A model generated the notes under the pieces. That model worked only from the letters and a program-made list of their open reading frames with translations, was not told the origin of the DNA and did no database searches. From Heterohyrax brucei (lineage: Eukaryota; Chordata; Mammalia; Hyracoidea; Procaviidae), in the NCBI GenBank assembly GCA_028571685.1, contig CM053162.1, positions 6,762,001 through 6,826,000 on the forward strand: DNA of 64,000 bases, written 5' to 3'. Shown here one piece after another: positions 32,827 through 44,929 of this stretch; position 1 is the stretch's first letter, and each line of letters begins with the position of its first letter. A program made the position numbers and the translations under genes.

Positions 32827-33244
32827 TAGTCCCTGAAACTCCTCGAAAGAGCAGTTGGGACTATGAAGCTCCTTTGCACCCTAGCAGACTTGCCTGAAAC
32901 ACATATGAGGTTACCAGCCCCACCACAGAGGAAGGGGTCCAACCAGCTTTTCTTTGTGTCCTCGGGCTACTCCTGGGAGGATGTTGTACAAAGGTCTTCT
33001 ATAATCGAAAGGAAGGAGGGTAGCATTCTCTTTTCCTATTCCTCCTGCTGTCAGGGGATTCTAACAACTTTTCTTTAAAATCAAATCTTACAGTCCCATG
33101 CAATAGTACGCTTGCAGGGAATGGGAACCAGTTTGTGTTATGTCACCATCTCTGACATGTCTGTCAAATTAATCAAGATATGACTACAGGCTGGCGAATC
33201 AGGAGTTTATGCCATTGCTTTCTGATAGGCAGTGTATGGTTAAT
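32827..33244. other. Single-copy stretch
   Basis: No recognised feature. Confidence 0.45.
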
Positions 33245-33318
33245 CAAGTATTTACTTAATTCATTAGCCCAGTGCCGTCGAGTCGGATCTGACAAGTATT
33301 CACTAAGTATTTACTTAA
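33245..33318 (-). repeat. AfroSINE-tail micro-insertion
   Basis: The block AGCCCAGTGCCGTCGAGTCG then GATCTGA is the antisense AfroSINE terminus. Two readings of the flanks are possible: CAAGTATTTAC against CAAGTATTCAC (33245 and 33293), or perfect 14-bp copies of AAGTATTTACTTAA at 33246-33259 and 33305-33318. Confidence 0.7.
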
Positions 33319-33638
33319 AGAATATTTTCTGTGATCATGGCATCAATTTTTGATAAGGGTGGGGTATAACACAAACAAGGTTTTTATTTGCACGACATTT
33401 TTAAATTTACAATCGCTCTTATGCTATATTTTACCCCCAGTACACTCTGGTCATCCCATGAGACATCCCAAGAAGGACCTAAAAAGCAGCTAAAGATGGC
33501 AGAGCCCTAAAAGCAGTGCTTCAGCAATGTCCCCACCTGGGCTCACAGTCTGAAAGCACCTGCAGGATCCCATACCTGGGGGCACCCAAGTTGTCCGCAA
33601 AGGACGTTCTGGCTCCACCTTAAGACTAGTGGCTGTCC
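33319..33638. other. Single-copy stretch
   Basis: No recognised feature. Confidence 0.45.
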
Positions 33639-33639
33639 A

Positions 33640-33818
33640 GCCACTTCGGACACATGGGGACCCCATGTGTGTCAGAATGGAACCGTCTGTGCTCTATAGG
33701 ATTTCAGTGGCTGTTTTTTATTTTATTTTTTCCTCTACGGTAACCCTGAGCAGACTCAAACCTCCAACTGTTGATTAGCTGTGGCACCACTCTGCCTTGC
33801 TAACCACCTCTCCGCTTT
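33640..33818 (-). mobile_element. AfroSINE, antisense
   Basis: GGGGACCCCATGTGTGTCAG, AATGGAACCGTCTGTGCTCT, ATAGGATTTCAGTGGCTG and CAGACTCAAACCTCCAACTG are the antisense body and B box. An internal T-rich expansion sits at 33714-33732. Confidence 0.8.
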
Positions 33819-34429
33819 CCATAGAGCAGCTGAAATGGGCTCTGTTGACTATAAACCCCTTTTTTCTGCCCTTTTGAAGACGACTCTGGTCAGAGCAGGC
33901 ACCTGTCCGTAGTGACAGGCGACAAGCCACCTCCTCGGAGCCTCCACTGGGCCATGCTTCTGCAAAGGGAGGGGGCCGGCACGCCCCGGACTCTGAGCTT
34001 ACTCCGGAGTAGAACAGAGAGGCCCCGCTGGGATTGTTGATCACATCCGAAGCAAAGAAACATTGAATTCATCTGAGATCTCTCCCCTTAGCCGCCGCCC
34101 AGCCAAGCCTGAGCCTCAGCCTCTCCCAGGGCTTTTGGCCTGTTGCCAGTCCCTCAAGGCGGGAGGGAGGCTGGGGAGTCATCTTTTGAATGTCCCACAC
34201 CTGTTTCTTGAAGCTGACAGTGGCGATGGGTGGGGGGAGAAAGGTGAGACCAGAAGAAAAAAGTCGCGGGAAACGCCTCCAGTAAAAACATCCGTGAAAG
34301 AAAGAATATAAAATAAAGGCTGCTGAAGGCTCTTCTTCCTTTGTCACCATCATTCTGGAGCTAGTCCTGTGGTGCCCAGGTACATCCATGGGGAGCTGTG
34401 AGCCGGGCCTGTTTCCCTCTGCTCCGCAG
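33819..34429. other. GC-richer single-copy stretch
   Basis: Overlapping frames on both strands at 33775-34389 are likely chance. A CCGCCGCCCAGCC run and AGTCGCGGGAAACGCC give a few CpGs, too few to call a CpG island. Confidence 0.4.
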
Positions 34430-34640
34430 GGAGCATTTATAGAGGTTCTTCATGCACACTGCTGGCTGCAGTATGTTATAGCCCATGATATGTGGATTTT
34501 ACAGGGATTTTTAGGATATTGGTAATAAGATTGCTCCAGTAAACAGCCTGGCAAGGCAGTAAAAGATCAAGGTAATTGCAAAGACTGCATTCCAAGTGGC
34601 TTTCTGAAGTCAGAGCAAGTGCTACCAAAGCCACCAGCTG
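34430..34640. promoter_or_regulatory. Candidate conserved non-coding element
   Basis: Repeat-free, even composition: GCATTTATAGAGGTTCTTCA, GTTATAGCCCATGATATGTG, GGTAATAAGATTGCTCCAGT, AAAAGATCAAGGTAATTGCA. The last contains an ATCAAGG site like those bound by TCF/LEF. Only an impression. Confidence 0.25.
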
Positions 34641-35392
34641 TTCATAGGCTGATGAGCTGGCACCAGGGTTGGGACCTGTTCTGCTCTCTGAGATTCATTT
34701 GCCTTTTTGTTTCTTTTTGTTTGATTATTAATGAGGAAGTGAATCTAGTTTCCTCCTCTTGCCTTCAGCCTCTGAGCAGACCAGGGAGAGAATGCCGGGC
34801 TGAGTTGTGCTTGCCAGTGAGCACTGTGCCTCCACACTCCAGATGCTGTAGACTCCTGACTCCACAAAAACCCTGTTAACTGAAAGTGAATCAGGGACTC
34901 CTTCCCTACCTCAGGACTGCCCCACAGCTCTCCAGGTGTCCTGTCTGCTTCTCCAACATTGATCTGCTCCATTCTTGAAAACAAGGCTGAGTAGCAATCT
35001 TCCAAAAAGATAGAGTAAGGGGTGGGGGAGGGCACCGGGGAAGGAGGGCAAGGAGCCCTCCAGAGTGTGTGTGTCCCTTGACTCTCTTTCCCCTTTACCT
35101 GCTGGGTGGACTTTGCTTTGTGACTGGCAGCTCAGAAGGCTTGGGCCCTGCGCCAAGTGAACCAAGGTTGGAATACCATGCTTTGTCCTTGTTTGTGGCT
35201 ACTTGGAACTCAAATGTAATCTGGGTATCTACTGTCCAATAAATACATTTCATTGCAAATAAAAATTGGTCAGGTATTGTGATGTATTATTCCAAGTCCA
35301 TTAGCCCCCCCAAAAAAATCACGAAAAAAAAAGAAACATCTACTCAGCTGGGTTGCTCTGTGTAGTCTGCAGTATGCTTTCATATCTGCTAT
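34641..35392. other. Single-copy stretch
   Basis: No recognised feature. Confidence 0.45.
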
Positions 35393-35393
35393 T

Positions 35394-35560
35394 ACCCCAT
35401 TTGAACCTTACAGAAGTCTTAAGAGGTTAATCTTCTTTTGTGTTATTAATTACAAATGAGGAAATTGATGTTATGAAGACTATCAGTTGCCCACAGTTAC
35501 AAATTGTTAACACCTAGATTTATAACTTGGGTGGTGAACTCCAACTTCAGTGCCCATGTA
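35394..35560 (-). repeat. MIR SINE, antisense
   Basis: TTACAAATGAGGAAATTGAT, CAGTTGCCCACAGTTACAAA and CACCTAGATTTATAACTTGG follow the antisense MIR core and head. Confidence 0.7.
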
Positions 35561-36594
35561 ATGACTGAGAGAAGAACGCCAACTTCCCATACGGAGGTCA
35601 GTATGGATGCGGATCACCTCAGCTAGTGTGGGCTTGCATCTAACCCAAAGTTCACAGCCCTTCTCAGCACAACAGAGCCCACGTGCTCGCCTCAGCCCCT
35701 TCCTGGTGTACTCCATTTTGGATTTCGTATTTTTTATTTTATCCTCAACCTAGGAAGCAAAAGTTAAATGTGTTGTTGGTCCCAGGTGAACATACATCCA
35801 GGAATCCCACCACACTAGTGTTGGTGAATATGCCTTATTCCACTGCACCTGCCATAGAATCTCACTTAAAATTTGCTGACAATATGTCCAATTGAGTCTG
35901 GTGTGCATAGCAACTAACAGTTAATTCTCAATAACTGGTTGATTTTACATTTTAGCTAGGTAACGTATGACTAGAGTTATGTAGTAGTTAATGTCCATTA
36001 AATGAAAATCAACTGATTAGTAAGAGCATATTTATTGAGGATCAATTCTGCAATAACCACCTTCACAATATTTATCAAAGTTAATCCTCCATATATGCAT
36101 ATTTAGAGAGATAAATTGAAGTCGTTTTTACAAGGAAAAGTTGGGGAAAAATTACTTTGGAGAGAATTGGCAGTTACATAGCTCCGAAACTAAGATTTCT
36201 TATTCTGTTAACCAAAAAAAAAAAAAAAAAACAAAGACATCATTCTTGACTGTTTTTGTCTGAAGATTGATAAAGCAAAGATTGATGTGCCAAAAAACAA
36301 CCATCCAACCCCCAGTTAAAAACTAGGATTGTTGATCAGCACTTAGAAGTTTACATGCAATTGATGGACGATTAAGAAAGTCTAAATTCCTGCAAACATT
36401 TGAAGGTTGCTCTGGAGTCCTCTCCTGTCCCCAAATAATAACTCATTTATCATGCAGTGAAGAAGGAAGACAGAGTTACTAGCTATTTCCTTGAAATTAA
36501 ATAACAAAATTCCCCAGGTATTTATTTGTTTATCTAAGAGAATCATGTATTTTTGTCTTGCAGCTTAGAGTAGTTATCTCTGATACAGATTAAT
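35561..36594. other. AT-rich single-copy stretch
   Basis: No gene. A run of 18 A lies at about 36214-36231 with no SINE body next to it that I can recognise. Confidence 0.45.
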
Positions 36595-36595
36595 A

Positions 36596-37245
36596 TTGTT
36601 GTTGTTAGGTGCCCTTGAGTGATTCTGACTCACAGAGACCTCACGAACAGCAAAACAAATCATTACCTGGTCCTGTGCCATCATGACCGTAGTTGCTATG
36701 TTGGAGCCCATTGTTGGAGCCACTGTGTCAGTCCACCTCATTGAGGACCTTCCTCTTTTTCAGTGATCCTCTGTCTTACCAAGGATAAGTCAATCTCCCT
36801 TCAGGGACTGATCCCTCCTTATAAAATGTTCAAAGTATGTGAGACAAGTCTTACTATCCTTGCTTCTGAGGAGAACTCTGGCTGTACCTTTTCCAAGACA
36901 AGTTTGTTCATTCCTCTGGAAGTCCATGGTATAGTCAATATTCTTCACCAACAACATGATTCAAAGGCATCAGTTCTTCAGGCTCCCTTATTCATTGTCC
37001 AGTTTTGGCAAGCGTATGAAGCTGCTAAAAGCACCATGACTGGGGTCAGGCGCTCCTTAGTCATCAGTATGACATCTTTGCTTTTTAATACTTTAAAGAG
37101 ATTTTTTTTTGCAGAACATATGCCCAGTGAAATATGCCATTTGAGTTCTTAACTGCTTCTCCCATGGGCATCAATTGTGTATCAAAGTAAAATGAAATTC
37201 TTGGCAATGATGAAAAGTAATCAGTCACTCTACTCCTTATATCCC
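36596..37245 (-). mobile_element. RTE LINE 3' end, antisense
   Basis: Left end GTTGTTGTTAGGTGCCCTTG is the reverse complement of the RTE tail. GTCAGTCCACCTCATTGAGG, GGGACTGATCCCTCCTTATA, CAGGCTCCCTTATTCATTGT and TGCTTCTCCCATGGGCATCA follow in the same order as in the copies at 46.8 and 60.0 kb. No intact frame. Confidence 0.93.
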
Positions 37246-37385
37246 TCAATACATACTTGTTAAATTGAAGATGTCGGTGATGATGATAATTGTTTATTGA
37301 GGATTTTCTATAGTTGGCACACAATCTCATTTTGATTTCATAAATACTCTTTTGAAGTCCTGTTACACTGTGATTTTTCTGTCTT
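37246..37385 (-). repeat. Possible MIR fragment, antisense
   Basis: TTTATTGAGGATTTTCTATA followed by GTTGGCACACAATCTCATTT resembles the 'growth' and 'loss' end of an antisense MIR. Weak. Confidence 0.35.
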
Positions 37386-37387
37386 TA

Positions 37388-38058
37388 TTGAGAAACCAGG
37401 TAAATCTAGTTCTGAAGTCAAGATTGCATGCTTAGAAGATATGTAGAAGACAACAAGTCAGGAGTGACATAATCCCGGGGCTAGATGTAACTGGTGTAAC
37501 TCAAAGGCCACACCTCCAGCCTAACAAACCTGTGAGGGTACGACTCCAAAATTTGAGTGGGCATTAATTTCTTAGTGAAAGAGCACTCTGGACTACCTCA
37601 TAGTTCCTGCTTGTGAGCTGAAGAGTTACTTTACCCAAATAATTTGATCTCTGTCCTCGGTTCCTAGAATGTAACCTCTACACCCGTGGAATCTCCTGAT
37701 CAACTGACATTTCTTTGCTATATATAAGGGTTCCAAACCAGACCTGAGTGTGTATGATAATGAGTCACCTCATGTGAGGTGGAGGTTGGCCATGTCAAGA
37801 CTCAGCGCCATGTGGTGTCAGTTTAGTACTAGGGAGTCGGAGGAAACTGGAAGTTGAGTTCAATCAAGTACAATGGTTCAATCAATCATGTCCATGTAAC
37901 GAAATCTCAATAAAAACATCAGCTGAAGTTCATGGAGCTGTCTGATGGATAACAGACACCGATGCTCAACAGGATTGAGACATAGAAGCTCTAGATCAGT
38001 CAGGCACTCTACCAGAGCTTGCCTATGTGTCTCTTCATTTGTATCTTTTTTTTTGCTA
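37388..38058 (+). mobile_element. ERVL-type LTR, first part, sense
   Basis: Contains a TATA-like CTATATATAAGGGTTCC at about 37719-37735 and a CTCAATAAAAACATC segment, TTCATGGAGCTGTCTGATGG and AGCTTGCCTATGTGTCTCTT. Together they resemble the 3' half of ERVL-class LTRs. It carries no viral gene. It is interrupted by a SINE and resumes at 38.28 kb. Confidence 0.5.
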
Positions 38059-38059
38059 T

Positions 38060-38278
38060 AAACCAAGGGGGAAAAAACACAAACACACATGCATGCACGC
38101 ACATGCACGTGAACATGAGAATATCGTTGTCGGTCCATTCCCACTCCTGCGACCCTATAGAACAAAATAGAAGTGCCCCATAGGATTTCCAAGGAGCAAC
38201 TCGTGTATTCAAACTGCTGGCCTTTTGGTTAGTAGCCAAGCTGATAACCATTGTACCACCAGGTCTCCTAGTAAAATT
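38060..38278 (-). mobile_element. AfroSINE inserted in the ERVL-type LTR
   Basis: TCGTTGTCGGTCCATTCCCA, CTGCGACCCTATAGAACAAA, CCCATAGGATTTCCAAGGAG, TTCAAACTGCTGGCCTTTTG and CCATTGTACCACCAGGTCTC are the antisense tail, body, B box and A box. The upstream ACACAAACACACATGCATGC piece is a short simple repeat between LTR and SINE. Confidence 0.9.
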
Positions 38279-38530
38279 ATAAATACAGTGATTTTCTGAG
38301 TTTTGTGAGTCATTCTTTTAATTATACAAGCCACAGGGTAGTGGGAACCCCTGAGTTTAGAGCCAGAATATCAGAATTAAAGGGGCCCTGGGAACCTCTA
38401 AGCTTAGGGCTGGTGTCTGAAGTCTTGGGCAGACATAGCAGTGTTGAGGATCGAGGTTGTTAGCTTGTGAGATCTGAACTAGCTTGGGTGGCTAGGAGCA
38501 GCAGAAAAACTGCAATATTTAGAGTGGATA
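38279..38530 (+). mobile_element. ERVL-type LTR, second part
   Basis: GATTTTCTGAGTTTTGTGAG, AGCCACAGGGTAGTGGGAAC and CCCTGAGTTTAGAGCCAGAA continue the LTR-like sequence after the SINE. Confidence 0.45.
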
Positions 38531-38973
38531 TTGCAGCAGATGTGCACAGACGTCCTTTACCACTATGTCATGAACAACCTGTGAGGTTGTGCCTTGTCTC
38601 CCTAATTCTAAAGACTGAGGAGGTAAGAGAGTAGGTGAAGTCTCAGAGTCCTTCAATCTCTGGCTATAACTCACTCTATCAGGCCAATGGGGAGAAGTCG
38701 TATACACTAAAGCCACAGCCCTTGTACCATTTGTTGACAGCTTACCTGAACTGTACTCATGATAAGGTGTGTGTGTGATGGGAGTGACTTTGGGAATGCA
38801 AAGCAAATGCAGTTAACAGTGAATCTCAGATTTTTTTTTTTTTTACTCCAGAAGCTAAAGAAAGAAAAAGCAAGCAAGCAAGCACAGGACAATTAGTTAT
38901 TCAGGAGCTGTCGTCCACTTTCCTTCTACTAGTTTGGCTGTCTCTATCAGCTGGGAATCTAGGAAGGCTTAAA
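38531..38973. other. Single-copy stretch
   Basis: A T-run lies at about 38830-38844. No gene recognised. Confidence 0.45.
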
Positions 38974-39019
38974 CCACACACACACACACATACATGCGTG
39001 CACACACACAAACACACAA
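38974..39019. repeat. Imperfect (CA)n microsatellite
   Basis: CACACACACACACA interrupted by TACATGCGTG, then more CA units. Confidence 0.9.
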
Positions 39020-40128
39020 AGCGTGATTTTTTATCTATGTAGCTTCTACTGAACTAGGTGATTAACCCCCAGAACTTAGGGAGCTCTAATGTGACTTCAG
39101 AGAATAAATAGAAACTTGTTCTCTTGTAATGAGTTTTATGGCTTATTTCAGCCATGTTTCTCTAGTGATTAAGACAATTATCAGCCGATACACTTTAGGA
39201 TTAGCAATTATGAGCTCTGTCCAGGTGCTGAAAGGTGCTCTGGAATGCTGCCACCTTTCCTTATGCAGGCCGTCGCTTACTCTGTCTGCTCCTCCCTCCC
39301 CACACGCACAAACAGGCCCTGCCTGATGCTTCTGACAGTCCCAAGTGCCTCTTCCACTCTACAGTCCAATATGTCTATCCAAAGGATAATTCAGATTTAA
39401 TTCCTTTAAGTAAGTTTTTCTTATTCACAATTAATTGGTCCCAAGCACAGTGCTTTGTTATCATCACTATTACTTGAGATTTAGGAGAAGGAACCAGTTG
39501 CTCTCTCCTTGCTACGGCACGTTCACACGACCAGTGATAGGCTGAAATGGTGGCTGACATCACCGGGCCCACTTTTTTCTCTGGCTTGTGTTTTGATATT
39601 TGTCAGGTCCTTTGGCCTTACATTTGAAGTCATATGACTTAGGGTGTTTTTTACTCTTTCTTCTTTCACAATACGCTATAAAAAAAGTGGTTCATGAATA
39701 TTCATTATGACTTCCAAGAGAAATGTACAACATATTTTCGGTCCTATGTGCTCATGTCATTTAATAAGTATGATAAGACAGTAAGAACGTGATGATGGTG
39801 CATGCTCTGCCACATGCACTTTTGCCCCCTCCTTTTCATAGCATGGATGATAAAAGTATATTAGCGTTACAAGGAGGTGGCGTTGGTGGGTGTACGTGTT
39901 ACCAAAGGAAACTAGGCTCTAAGCTGCACTTAGCTTAGGACACAAGGTATGACTTTGGGGATAAAATAAAAATTACTTAAAATAAGTATTAAAATACTAT
40001 TTCAAATATATATATTTTGTAAGGTATGGATAGGTTAAATTTCTGTTCCTTCGAAAGCCTGAGACAATAGTGTTTCAATCCAACATGATATATAGAAAAA
40101 GTCAGACATCAAAATTTGTATCCCAGTC
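39020..40128. other. Single-copy stretch
   Basis: No supported gene or repeat. Confidence 0.45.
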
Positions 40129-40129
40129 C

Positions 40130-40290
40130 TACCACGAGCAAACTACATACTGCATGACTTTGAAAAATTATTTAATTCTGATAAGGCTTAATTTCCTTAT
40201 TTAGTAAGTAGGCGTGACTTATAACACTCAGAAATTAGGCAAGAATCAAACTAGATAATGTATCGACAACAGCTAGTGTACTCTGTGGCG
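40130..40290 (+). repeat. MIR SINE, sense
   Basis: CCAGTCCTACCACGAGCAAA, CTGCATGACTTTGAAAAATT, CTTAATTTCCTTATTTAGTA and CTAGATAATGTATCGACAAC follow the MIR core to its 3' end. Confidence 0.7.
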
Positions 40291-41188
40291 TGTTATATGT
40301 GGCACTGCTCTTCACTCAAGCTGCTTTGAGAGTTCACTCTCCCTTTTACTGGAAGCAAAAGTGTTTTCCAAAAGGTCTCTAGAGTGTACCACTCTGCTTT
40401 GTAGCTCATAGACAGGGTGTGGGCTCACTTTGATATCATTCTTATGGCTCAGAGACTCATGAGGCCATCCCTAGCCAGCCTGTTAAGGTCTGTCTGCACA
40501 CTTTAAGAAAGTCCTCAATGGTGAGACTCTCAAGTCTGAAGTAAGCTCTGAGTTTCTTTCTTTGCTCAAGGGTCATACTTTCCCTGGATCAACTGCTCGA
40601 ATTGCAAGAACTTGCTATGCTATTTCTGAACCCTCTCTCTCTGATCCACTTGACTTTTAGTGAAGCAGTTTTTGTGGCGATGTGATCTCACTGCGCCACG
40701 TGTGAAATTTAAGACAAGTTAACCCACAGCTATCAGGTGGTACTGCTTGAGTCCTGAGGCCAGGATTCCTGCACAATGTATCACATAGGAGCCCTGCAAG
40801 GTAGCACACTAATTCATGTTCCCATTCTTGCTTTCTGCCCCCACGTAAATCTGAACTTAGAACTGTATATATTTCTTATTGCCTGAAATATCATGTGGAC
40901 GTGGCCCAGAAATAGTGAGTACATTCTTGTATATCTTCTATAACATAAAAATCAATACAAAAGAAATACGTCTGAGAATAGTAGGCTGAAATTGAAACAA
41001 AACTTCAAATGTTGAAAAAACTGAGACTGAAATCCCCTCTAGAGTTCATTTTTTTCTCAATTTCCCACCAGATATTTCTGTTTGGAGGTGTCTAGAACTG
41101 TCTTGATGGTTATCACATCTACCCCAGAAACTCCTGGCACAGTTACAGACGTTGGCAAAGAGATTCTAAGTGTGAGACAGTACAAAAA
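40291..41188. other. Single-copy stretch
   Basis: No supported gene or repeat. Confidence 0.45.
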
Positions 41189-41189
41189 G

Positions 41190-41757
41190 TATTTCGGTAT
41201 CATCTATGCTAAAGTATGCTCAAAAACGACACACTGCATTGAATAAATCTACTGCAAAAGACTTCTTTTATGTGCTAAAAAGCAAAAACGTCACTTTAAG
41301 GACTGTGTGCTCCTGACTCAAGTCATGGTATTTTCAGTCACCTTATATACATGCAAAAACTGGACAATGAATGAGGAATACCAAAGAAGATTTGATGCCT
41401 TTGAATTACGGTGTTGGCAAAGAATGTCATATATACCGTGAACTGACGGAAGAATGAACAAGTCTATCTTGGAAGTATAGCAGGAATGCTCCTTAGAAGC
41501 AAGGATGGTGAAACTTCATCTTACTTACTTCAGACATGTTATCTGAAGGGACCATTCTTTGGAGAAAGACAACGTGCTTGGTCAAAGAAAGTCGGCAAAA
41601 ATAGAAGACAGTCAGTGAGATGGATTGACACAGCAGCTACGACGATGGCCTTCGTCAATGATTGCGAGGCTGGTGCAGGGCTGGGCAGTGGTTTGTTCTG
41701 TTGCACATGGGTCACCATGAGTCAGAATTGGCTCAGTTGCACCTAACAACAACAACA
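41190..41757 (+). mobile_element. RTE LINE 3' end, sense
   Basis: CTGCAAAAGACTTCTTTTAT, ATGCAAAAACTGGACAATGA, GGTGTTGGCAAAGAATGTCA, GAGATGGATTGACACAGCAG and the tail TTGCACCTAACAACAACAAC. It parallels the 3' half of the copy at 21.9-22.4 kb. Frames are broken; the longest runs 86 codons. Confidence 0.93.
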
Positions 41758-43044
41758 TGCTCAAAAAAGGTGAAGGACAATAACAGAATATGGAAAATCC
41801 TCTAAGATGTGCACCTGAATTGACCATTATAGAGAAATAAATAATTTACAGAAACTAAAGTTCGGGACATCTTGTTTTCAAATTGACACTTATAGAAAGA
41901 GGAAGGAAACCAGTTAAGGCATAGGGAAGAAGTTGGACTTTTAGAGTGTTTTCCATGCAAACTCTGTTCGTAAAATATATATATGGAAAAAAAAATTAGA
42001 TCCATATATGAAAGGAGTTCTCAATCCCTGTTGTATTCAGCACAGTGGTGTTATATAGTGTTTAACACAATTAACACCTTTGGCAACTGATGAGTTTGTA
42101 TCAGTTATATAGCAATAGCCACCTTCTGCTGGCATCTGTTTTGGGGACCTGAGGCCGGGACCAAGAAATGCAAATGAAAGAGGACAGAAGATAGCCTGGT
42201 ACAGTCTCAGTCACAGACCCTATGACAAAGTTTCCCAATATCCTACTACATGCTAGGAACTGTAAGTTCAGGTATTACTAGATACATCACATATAGCACC
42301 TGCACTCACACATTCCCATGGTTGGGTAAAAGCGTAGGTACTAAGTGGTCTCTCTAAGTGTTCATTACCTGTCTCTGCTTATCCCAGCCCACGACAGAGC
42401 CCATATCAGCAGAGAAGCAGAAAAGAAAGAAGGCAAAGGGCAGAGGAAGGTTTCCGTCAGGGAGATGGCTTCCAACTCCTGCACATCTAGCTCCTTGGCC
42501 ACTACACAGGGTATCTTCCTGGGAGAGTCACAGTGGCAATCTTTCTTATAACGCTTCCATAATAAAGGAAATTCGGAATATCTGTTTACATACAGCAAAA
42601 TCTGAAATCTGAACCCATGTTTAGGCAGCACATAACTTCAGGGCCCTTCAGTTTGCTTTCACAGCACCCCCTGACATACTCAGAGTTTTTATGAGTGGAC
42701 TCTAGGCCTGACCCATTGTCTGTGCCCCACGATCTTAGGCTTTAGGAAGGCGGCACTCATTGCTGAGTTCTGTTGTTGCTGTAGATTCACAGCACCTAAG
42801 CAATTCCTGCATGTGGTAAGTAGGATCTATTTTTTTGCATGGCCGTAGATAGAATTGCTGGTAGGAAAAGCAGGCTCCCAGTCATTTGAGGGGGAAACTG
42901 TAAGTCTCCATGCCCAGAAGCTTCTGTGAAATAGACAGAGCTGAGTAGAGAGCCTCCAGGGAGTGCGTAGTCCAGGGCAAAGAACAATAGTTGGCCATCT
43001 CTTAAGAAGGACGATTTATGGCCATTACTATCATCTTTTAGATG
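41758..43044. other. Mostly single-copy stretch
   Basis: A possible antisense MIR end at about 42215-42300 (CCTACTACATGCTAGGAACT). Nothing else recognised. Confidence 0.4.
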
Positions 43045-43046
43045 AA

Positions 43047-43192
43047 GACAGACTAGGAAGAAAGGCCTGGCAATCTGCTTCTAAAAATTAGCCAATGAAA
43101 ACAGCATGGGTCACAACAGAGTGTTGTTCTGTTGTACGGGGTTTTCATGAGCCAGAGGCAACTCAGAGGCAACCAATAGCAACAACCATCGT
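43047..43192 (+). mobile_element. tRNA-Gly-like SINE, 3' part, sense
   Basis: GGAAGAAAGGCCTGGCAATC, TGCTTCTAAAAATTAGCCAA, TGTTCTGTTGTACGGGGTTT and an AATAGCAACAACC tail. It matches the 3' half of the SINE at 24.2 kb; the tRNA head is missing. Confidence 0.75.
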
Positions 43193-44928
43193 TAGTCTCC
43201 TGAGTCTGGAGTGTGCAAGGCAAGTCTGCAGGAATTTCCCCATCTGCCTGCTCACAGATGTACACATACATGTAGATCATGTGTGTACAGTAGATAGGTT
43301 TCTTGCAAATTCCTTGGCCAGAATCAGCATGACCAGGATCAAGCTAACTTATGGAAAGCGTCCTGTTTAGTAGGTGCCTCCTGTTGATAGAATCATTCTT
43401 TAGCTCACTCTGAGCTGTGCCATTTAATTACCTTGACCTATGCTTTATTTTGCCAAGGTGAATGTGGCAGACTGACTGTTAGCTGAAAATACTGATGGAG
43501 GCTTGAATGTTTCTGTAAGTGGAGTGGAAATACAGTCACTCTTTTCCCCTGAACTATGGCTTCATTCCCCTCTTCTGTGCTTCCTGTTCAGTCCTCTTTG
43601 TTTCTTTCTAGTGTAAAATGTAAAATATTAATTTGGATCATGGGTAAAATTAAGCCCTTTGGAATAGATTCTTGGAAACAGAGCCTCTGCCTCTCTTAAT
43701 TCAGCAGTTATGCTTAAGAGCCTGCCCATTTCTGGTGACAATCTAATTGCTTTTAGAAAAGTCAAGTCAGGCTACTGAGTGGGACAGAGGGAGGAGGCAG
43801 GATGATAATTGGATAGATAAGAAAAAGCAATGTTTGTAGTAGTGATGAAAAAACAGTAGATAAAATTGTACATGGCTTGGCGATTTCTCAATCTCTTCCT
43901 TCAGGAAGGTCAACATGAGGATGTGGATGAGTGTCAGCATCTCCTCTAACAACACAGGCTGACCAGGACCAGCTCTCTCCACACCCCTGTCTCCCTAGGG
44001 CTCAGGTGTGAGGACAGGCAGGGAGAGCTGGTTTGGCATGTAACAAAACTCCAGGGTGCATGGTTAGAACCCCACTGCTCTCAAAGGGAACAACTAATTA
44101 GCCCACAAATTTATGGGCCCCAGGGATGTGCACAGATGGATATTTAAGTTAACAGCAGATTCAGTTTGTTTTCCATTAATTCCAGAGTGATACCTGAGTT
44201 TATTGGAATTTTATGTCGTTTCATCTGTTTCAGTCAGTTCTTCCACTTCCCCAAATGTTTTTATCTTGACAGGCAAATATACAGTCCTTTCCAGTTCTCA
44301 GAATGGAATACAGACTTAACCCAAACCTGCAATGATTTCCTAATATTCAGAAGGCCCCCCATAGACTGATGCACTATGGGCCTCCAGGTGAGTGCTATCT
44401 TCCAAGTCTTTCGTTTTTCTGAGGTTCGTAATTCTCTGCTAATCATCGTCCTTTCAGCCTGGTCAGTTGTTCTAGCGAGGCTGCAGTTTGTGGCTGGGAA
44501 TAATCCTGATCTTAAAAATTACCAGAATCTTGGCGGGCAACTCTTTTTGTTTTCTATTTCATTTAAGAGATATTTGGAAGCTTGGAAGCCTTAAATCTGT
44601 AATACTGGGGATTTAAGCAATCTCAAGAATTCTCTACTCCTCTCACTTACAAGGCTGGTGCACAAGCCAGAGCCACTACCAGCTCTCATTGCTGCACACC
44701 CTTAGAACAAGAAGGGGCTTGCAAGCCTACCTGCCTCATTGAAGAAGGTAGGCTGGTGACATCTCAAAGCCCTCAGACATCTTTAACCCTTGGGATTGAG
44801 ATTGACTCTCCTGTCCTGAGCTAACCAGGCCAGATGGCTGGGGCACCTCATGACAGCTTTTTGAAATCGTAAACTCTGCTCCCACCGCAAAATGTCTTAT
44901 TGTAATTAGAAGTGTGCAGGCTGTTAGT
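43193..44928. other. Single-copy stretch
   Basis: About 1.7 kb with no gene or repeat I can support. Confidence 0.45.
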
Positions 44929-44929
44929 T

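Noticed and set aside
33819..34429. CpG-island promoter
   Set aside because: A few CpGs occur, but density is low and there is no adjoining exon or initiator pattern.
37719..37735. Host gene TATA promoter
   Set aside because: The TATA-like CTATATATAAGG lies within LTR-like sequence and is better read as the old LTR promoter.
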